In this document: in pieces, positions 60,735 to 64,000 of the stretch
Numbering within the stretch: position 1 is the first letter of the stretch
Layout: each line of letters opens with the position of its first letter
Source: Flavobacterium sasangense DSM 21067
GTDB lineage: Bacteria > Bacteroidota > Bacteroidia > Flavobacteriales > Flavobacteriaceae
DNA: 64,000 nucleotides
Assembly: GCF_000686885.1 (NCBI RefSeq)
Contig: NZ_JMLU01000021.1
Location: forward strand, 1-64,000
Direction of reading: 5' to 3'
Program-made: the position numbers and the translations under genes
The notes under the pieces: model-generated
Seen by the model: the letters and a program-made list of their open reading frames with translations, nothing else
Databases searched by the model: none
Told to the model about the DNA's origin: nothing

Positions 60735-61636
60735 ATTCTACCCATTCTAAATTGCATACGACTACCTCCGCCAGGTCCAGAATTCATTTCGCGCATTTCT
60801 TCCATTTTCTTTTTCACAATTTCATCATATTCTTTTTGCGTTACCTCTTTTCCTTTTGAAGCAGGTTTAATCTCAACTTTTTCTTTAGAATTTAAAACCA
60901 ACTTAGAACATAAAATTACCGTTTTACCATCGTTAACCTCTAAGATTAAACCTGGTAAACCCCAATAATTTTCTGGGCCTTGATTTACAGGAATTTCTGG
61001 GCAATACCATGCTATAATAACATTTTCTTTAGGCATTTCCCAATCATCTGTAAAATTAGTTTTTTTAGCTTTTGCAGTATCTTTTACCGTTTCCGCTTTT
61101 TTCTCACCTTCTTTAGTATTGTTATTTCTGAATCTGAAATTTCTAAAATCAGACTCACTCACTTTTACTACTGCAGTTGCTTTAAAACAAGTATAATTAC
61201 CAATCTGTTTCGATTCACCTTCTAATTTCCATTCATATTTTGGCAATGAATCTTTAATTAAAAACTCTTTCCCAAAAAACTCTTTATCCACCACATATTG
61301 CTTATCCTTAGCATTTTTATAGTGGGTTCCACCGCCTCCCATCATCGACATCATCATTCTACCTCCACCTTGTTGACCAGGCGCATCTAATTTTTCTTCT
61401 TCTTTATAAATTGAAGCTGTTTTATCGAAGTTTAAAATAAATGTTCTTTCAAACATTTTTTTCATACGCTCTTCTATTTGTTTTTGCATTTCTGGCGTCA
61501 TTTCTCTATTTCCACTCATACCTTTCATAAAATCAGCGGTACTTGTTTTAGACTCATAAACTGCCATTCCTTGAAAATTCTGAGCATTTACTAACCCAGA
61601 AATCATAAAAATCGAAGCAATAATAATTTTTTTCAT
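60731..61636 (-). CDS. GLPGLI family protein, copy 2
   Basis: The 301-residue exported protein (signal MKKIIIASIFMISGLVNAQ) has NYWGLPGLILEVNDGKTVILCSKLVLNSKE, closely parallel to copy 1. It differs by a Met/Gly-rich stretch (QQGGGRMMMSMMGGGGTH, about 85-102) and a Gly/Met-rich end. The Met-rich parts might bind metal, but no such role is known for the family. It is convergent with the regulator gene, with overlapping stop codons. Confidence 0.92.
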   Translation of the reverse strand: MKKIIIASIFMISGLVNAQNFQGMAVYESKTSTADFMKGMSGNREMTPEMQKQIEERMKKMFERTFILNFDKTASIYKEEEKLDAPGQQGGGRMMMSMMGGGGTHYKNAKDKQYVVDKEFFGKEFLIKDSLPKYEWKLEGESKQIGNYTCFKATAVVKVSESDFRNFRFRNNNTKEGEKKAETVKDTAKAKKTNFTDDWEMPKENVIIAWYCPEIPVNQGPENYWGLPGLILEVNDGKTVILCSKLVLNSKEKVEIKPASKGKEVTQKEYDEIVKKKMEEMREMNSGPGGGSRMQFRMGRI

Positions 61637-61759
61637 TCTTTTCAGATGTTTTAGCTACATATATAGACTACAAAAAGTGCATTTTGTTACACAATTTAAC
61701 TGCTATTTTTGTGTTAAAGTAGTATATTAGACCTTTAATTCTAAGAAATAGTTTAACGA

Positions 61760-62557
61760 ATGTCTTTAAAAAAAATACTCTTTATAACCTTTTTAAATTT
61801 TTATTGCTTGTACGTGAGCAGTCAAAATGAAATTCCTGCATTAAAATTAGAAACCATAAAACTAGAATGTGACATTTTTTTAGGTTTTGACAATCAACAA
61901 AACAGTTACTTCATAAAAGAAAACGTACTAATAAAAAAAAGCCCAACTAAACATTTCCAATATAACAACCTAAGTTTAGGAAAAATCACAAATGTAGACT
62001 TCCAAAATCCGTTAGAAATTGTAATTTTTTATAAAAATTTCAATACGGTTGTATTATTAGACAATCAATTGAACGAAATTAAGAAGATAGATTTCAATTT
62101 AAAATCAACTCCAATTAACTTAGAAGCAGTGGCTTTGTCTTCTCAAAATCAAATTTGGATTTACGATAGTATTTCATCAAAAATTGGATTATACAATGTA
62201 AACACAGATACTTTTAAGTGGATTTCTACCATGCTTGAAAATCCAATTTCTTATTACGAATCCGATTACACGCATTTTTATTGGACCGATGTGAATTTGA
62301 ATTTGTATCGCATTTCAATTTATGGTACGATTGAAAAATTAGGAATTCTTCCAAAGTTTGACACAATTCAGTTTACAAAAAATGGCAATTCCATTTATAA
62401 AACAGATGATAAATTATATTACTACGACTTAACTTCTAAGAGTAGCAGCAAAATAGCAATTGATGAAAAAATCATTTCAAAATTTTTCTTTAGAGATGGA
62501 ATTTTGTCTATTTTTACCCAAAATGAAATTACTAATTACAAAATAATTTTACCATAA
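61760..62557 (+). CDS. Exported beta-propeller-like protein, unknown function
   Basis: The 265-residue protein has a signal peptide (MSLKKILFITFLNFYCLYVSS) and repeated strands with Asp turns (LEAVALSSQNQIWIYDSISSKIGLYN and YTHFYWTDVNLNLYRIS), as in a propeller. No family was recognised. Its stop codon overlaps the dNK ATG (TAATG), so both are probably translated from one message, although one protein is exported and the other is cytoplasmic. Confidence 0.8.
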   Translation: MSLKKILFITFLNFYCLYVSSQNEIPALKLETIKLECDIFLGFDNQQNSYFIKENVLIKKSPTKHFQYNNLSLGKITNVDFQNPLEIVIFYKNFNTVVLLDNQLNEIKKIDFNLKSTPINLEAVALSSQNQIWIYDSISSKIGLYNVNTDTFKWISTMLENPISYYESDYTHFYWTDVNLNLYRISIYGTIEKLGILPKFDTIQFTKNGNSIYKTDDKLYYYDLTSKSSSKIAIDEKIISKFFFRDGILSIFTQNEITNYKIILP

Positions 62558-63171
62558 TGCACATAGCAGTAGCAGGAAATATTGGAGCAGGAAAAACAAC
62601 GTTAACAAAATTATTAGCGAAACATTTTAAATGGGAACCGCATTTTGAAGATGTGGTAGACAACCCGTATTTGGATGATTTTTATCACCAAATGGAACGA
62701 TGGAGTTTTAATCTTCAAATCTATTTCTTAAACAGTCGTTTTCGTCAAGTATTGCAAATTCGTGAAAGTGGTAAAAACATTATTCAAGACCGAACCATTT
62801 ATGAAGACGCGCACATTTTCGCACCCAATCTTCATGCTATGGGATTGATGTCCAACAGAGATTACAACAACTATACTTCACTTTTCGAATTGATGGAAAG
62901 TTTAGTAGGTTCGCCTGACTTATTGATTTATTTGAGAAGTTCGATTCCAAATTTAGTGAGTCAAATTCATAAAAGAGGAAGAGATTACGAAAATTCGATT
63001 TCGATTGATTATTTAAGCCGTTTGAACGAAAGATACGAAGCTTGGATTCAAACCTACAACAAAGGAAAACTAGTAATCATTGATGTAGACAACATTGATT
63101 TCGTTAACAATCCAGAAGATTTAGGAATGATTATCAATAGAATTGATGCCGAATTAAACGGATTATTTTAG
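62557..63171 (+). CDS. Deoxynucleoside kinase
   Basis: The 204-residue protein phosphorylates deoxynucleosides for salvage. It has the P-loop GNIGAGKTT at 7-15, the substrate-site WSFNLQIYFLNSRFRQ and the catalytic QDRTIYEDAHIFA. LIYLRSSIPNLVSQIHKRGRDYE (lid region) and SIDYLSRLNERYEAWI follow. The sequence is typical of the dCK/dGK-type family and does not fix the base preference. It ends at a strong terminator. Confidence 0.93.
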   Translation: MHIAVAGNIGAGKTTLTKLLAKHFKWEPHFEDVVDNPYLDDFYHQMERWSFNLQIYFLNSRFRQVLQIRESGKNIIQDRTIYEDAHIFAPNLHAMGLMSNRDYNNYTSLFELMESLVGSPDLLIYLRSSIPNLVSQIHKRGRDYENSISIDYLSRLNERYEAWIQTYNKGKLVIIDVDNIDFVNNPEDLGMIINRIDAELNGLF

Positions 63172-63177
63172 ATATAC

Positions 63178-63201
63178 AAAACGCCTCGTTTGAGGCGTTT
63201 T
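63178..63201. terminator. Bidirectional terminator after the dNK gene
   Basis: AAAACGCCTC, loop GTTT, GAGGCGTTTT: a 10-bp perfect stem followed by T on the plus strand. It also ends the beta-mannosidase transcript. Confidence 0.93.
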
Positions 63202-63202
63202 T

Positions 63203-64000
63203 TTATTTCATTGTGTCAAACAACGACTTCACTTTTATCTTTTTTGGAGCTTTGGACAATTTGATAACTCGTTTTTCATTCGGTAACAAATCAAAATAAT
63301 TATCTTCAAAAAACATTTCATTTTCCGAAGACAGAAAAACATCCTTAGCTAAAACATCTGAAGAAATTTCAATGGTTAACTCGTCAATAGTTCTGATTTG
63401 AATGCTTGGTTTTGTAAGTAGTAAGTCTTTTGGTTTATAAAAATAATGACGAGTGTAAATTTGTTCTAAAGGAGGAAATGAAACCGACAATACCGCTTGT
63501 TTTAAGTTAAAAGCTAAAAAATCCTTCTTTGAAATTTCAAAATGCATCTTACTTGAATTTTCCGAAGCAATGAAAATTATCTTTTCATTCCACAATTTAG
63601 TGCCTTTAAAATCGATTAAATCAATAACGAATTCACCTGAATACTGATTTAAATCATCGTTAACAATATAAATTCTATAACTATCATTTGCTTCTTCAAC
63701 GGAAAACAACAAATTTTCAAAACTTCGTTTCGCTTGATAATGAAACGCTTTCCAATTTCCGTAATAATCTAACGAGCTCCAAGATGTAACAGGCCAACAA
63801 TCATTGAATTGCCAATACAAAGTTCCCATACAATAGGGTTTGGCTCTTCGATGGGCTTCAATAGCGATTTTCATGCCACGAGCTTGCAGTAATTGAGAAA
63901 CATAAGCATAATCTTCAAAATCTTTTGGCACTACATAATCACGTTCCATGTATTCGTTAATGGTTTCATAACCTGTTGGTTGTTTTTGATGATTTTTAAA
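63203..64000 (-). CDS. GH2 beta-mannosidase, C-terminal part (runs off window)
   Basis: The minus-strand frame is open to the right edge, adding 17 codons (KNHQKQPTGYETINEY) to the visible ATG at 63949, so the true start is outside the window. The sequence PYCMGTLYWQFNDCWPVTSWSSLDYYGNWKAFHYQAKR is the conserved end of the GH2 catalytic barrel in beta-mannosidases. Immunoglobulin-like beta domains follow. Catalytic acids upstream are not all visible. It probably cleaves beta-mannosides from glycans. Confidence 0.85.
   Translation of the reverse strand, partial: FKNHQKQPTGYETINEYMERDYVVPKDFEDYAYVSQLLQARGMKIAIEAHRRAKPYCMGTLYWQFNDCWPVTSWSSLDYYGNWKAFHYQAKRSFENLLFSVEEANDSYRIYIVNDDLNQYSGEFVIDLIDFKGTKLWNEKIIFIASENSSKMHFEISKKDFLAFNLKQAVLSVSFPPLEQIYTRHYFYKPKDLLLTKPSIQIRTIDELTIEISSDVLAKDVFLSSENEMFFEDNYFDLLPNEKRVIKLSKAPKKIKVKSLFDTMK

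Noticed and set aside
1-64000. tRNA or rRNA genes
   Set aside because: The intergenic regions were read for cloverleaf-like patterns and rRNA-like conserved blocks; none was seen.

Overview
The window looks like the chromosome of a Flavobacteriaceae bacterium, most probably Flavobacterium or a close relative. The DNA is AT-rich. Promoters of the Bacteroidetes type (TAnnTTTG near -7, sometimes TTTG near -33) can be read upstream of several genes. Gliding-motility (GldA), type IX secretion sorting domains, GLPGLI proteins, a split MetH and the kynurenine pathway all fit that family. No rRNA, tRNA, CRISPR array or prophage was seen. The only mobile DNA recognised is an IS110-family transposase cut off by the left edge, with a structured non-coding region upstream of it.

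Layout. 1-470: end of an IS110 element and an intergenic repeat. 470-9300: housekeeping and envelope genes (FtsX-like permease, NamZ-type muramidase, YkgJ-like protein, methyltransferase, QueE, HerA-like ATPase, DMT protein, cupin, kynurenine 3-monooxygenase). 9451-13211: a light/flavin operon (flavin reductase-like protein, DUF2256 zinc protein, DASH cryptochrome, FeS photolyase). 13266-22478: lipoprotein, NUMOD4/HNH-like protein, agmatinase-like enzyme, secreted metalloprotease, kynureninase, QueA, secreted LamG protein. 22672-26278: propeller-type sensor kinase and LytTR regulator. 26275-33683: aroA with heptamer-repeat inserts, SMR transporter, MazG-like protein, two DUF3857 proteins, dtd, rsgA. 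33801-39091: secreted protein, DAHP synthase/chorismate mutase, pheA, gldA, small TPR protein.

39555-52601 is a methionine supercluster: metF, metH in two halves, a sulfhydrylase (MetZ-like), thrA, metX, metY and metK. It carries three different RNA-based controls within about 7 kb: a SAM-I riboswitch before metH, a Met-rich leader peptide with terminator before metY-metX-thrA, and a SAM-II riboswitch before metK. A second leader-peptide attenuator, rich in Phe and Tyr, lies before pheA and the DAHP synthase/chorismate mutase gene. In that one all four competing RNA segments can be read by eye.

52698-54782 encodes a cell-surface or fibre-like protein with about 23 repeats of 17 residues and an S74 chaperone domain. 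54822-61636 is a compact locus of an outer-membrane barrel, two GLPGLI proteins and an OmpR-type two-component system, with a tandem GTTAA operator at 10-bp spacing between the divergent genes. The window ends with a beta-propeller-like protein coupled to a deoxynucleoside kinase and the 3' end of a GH2 beta-mannosidase gene.

The strongest candidates for undescribed biology are the two leader-peptide attenuators, the putative IS110 guide RNA, the heptamer expansions inside aroA and metH, and the GLPGLI two-component locus. RNA structures were judged by eye from complementarity; no folding or database search was run.
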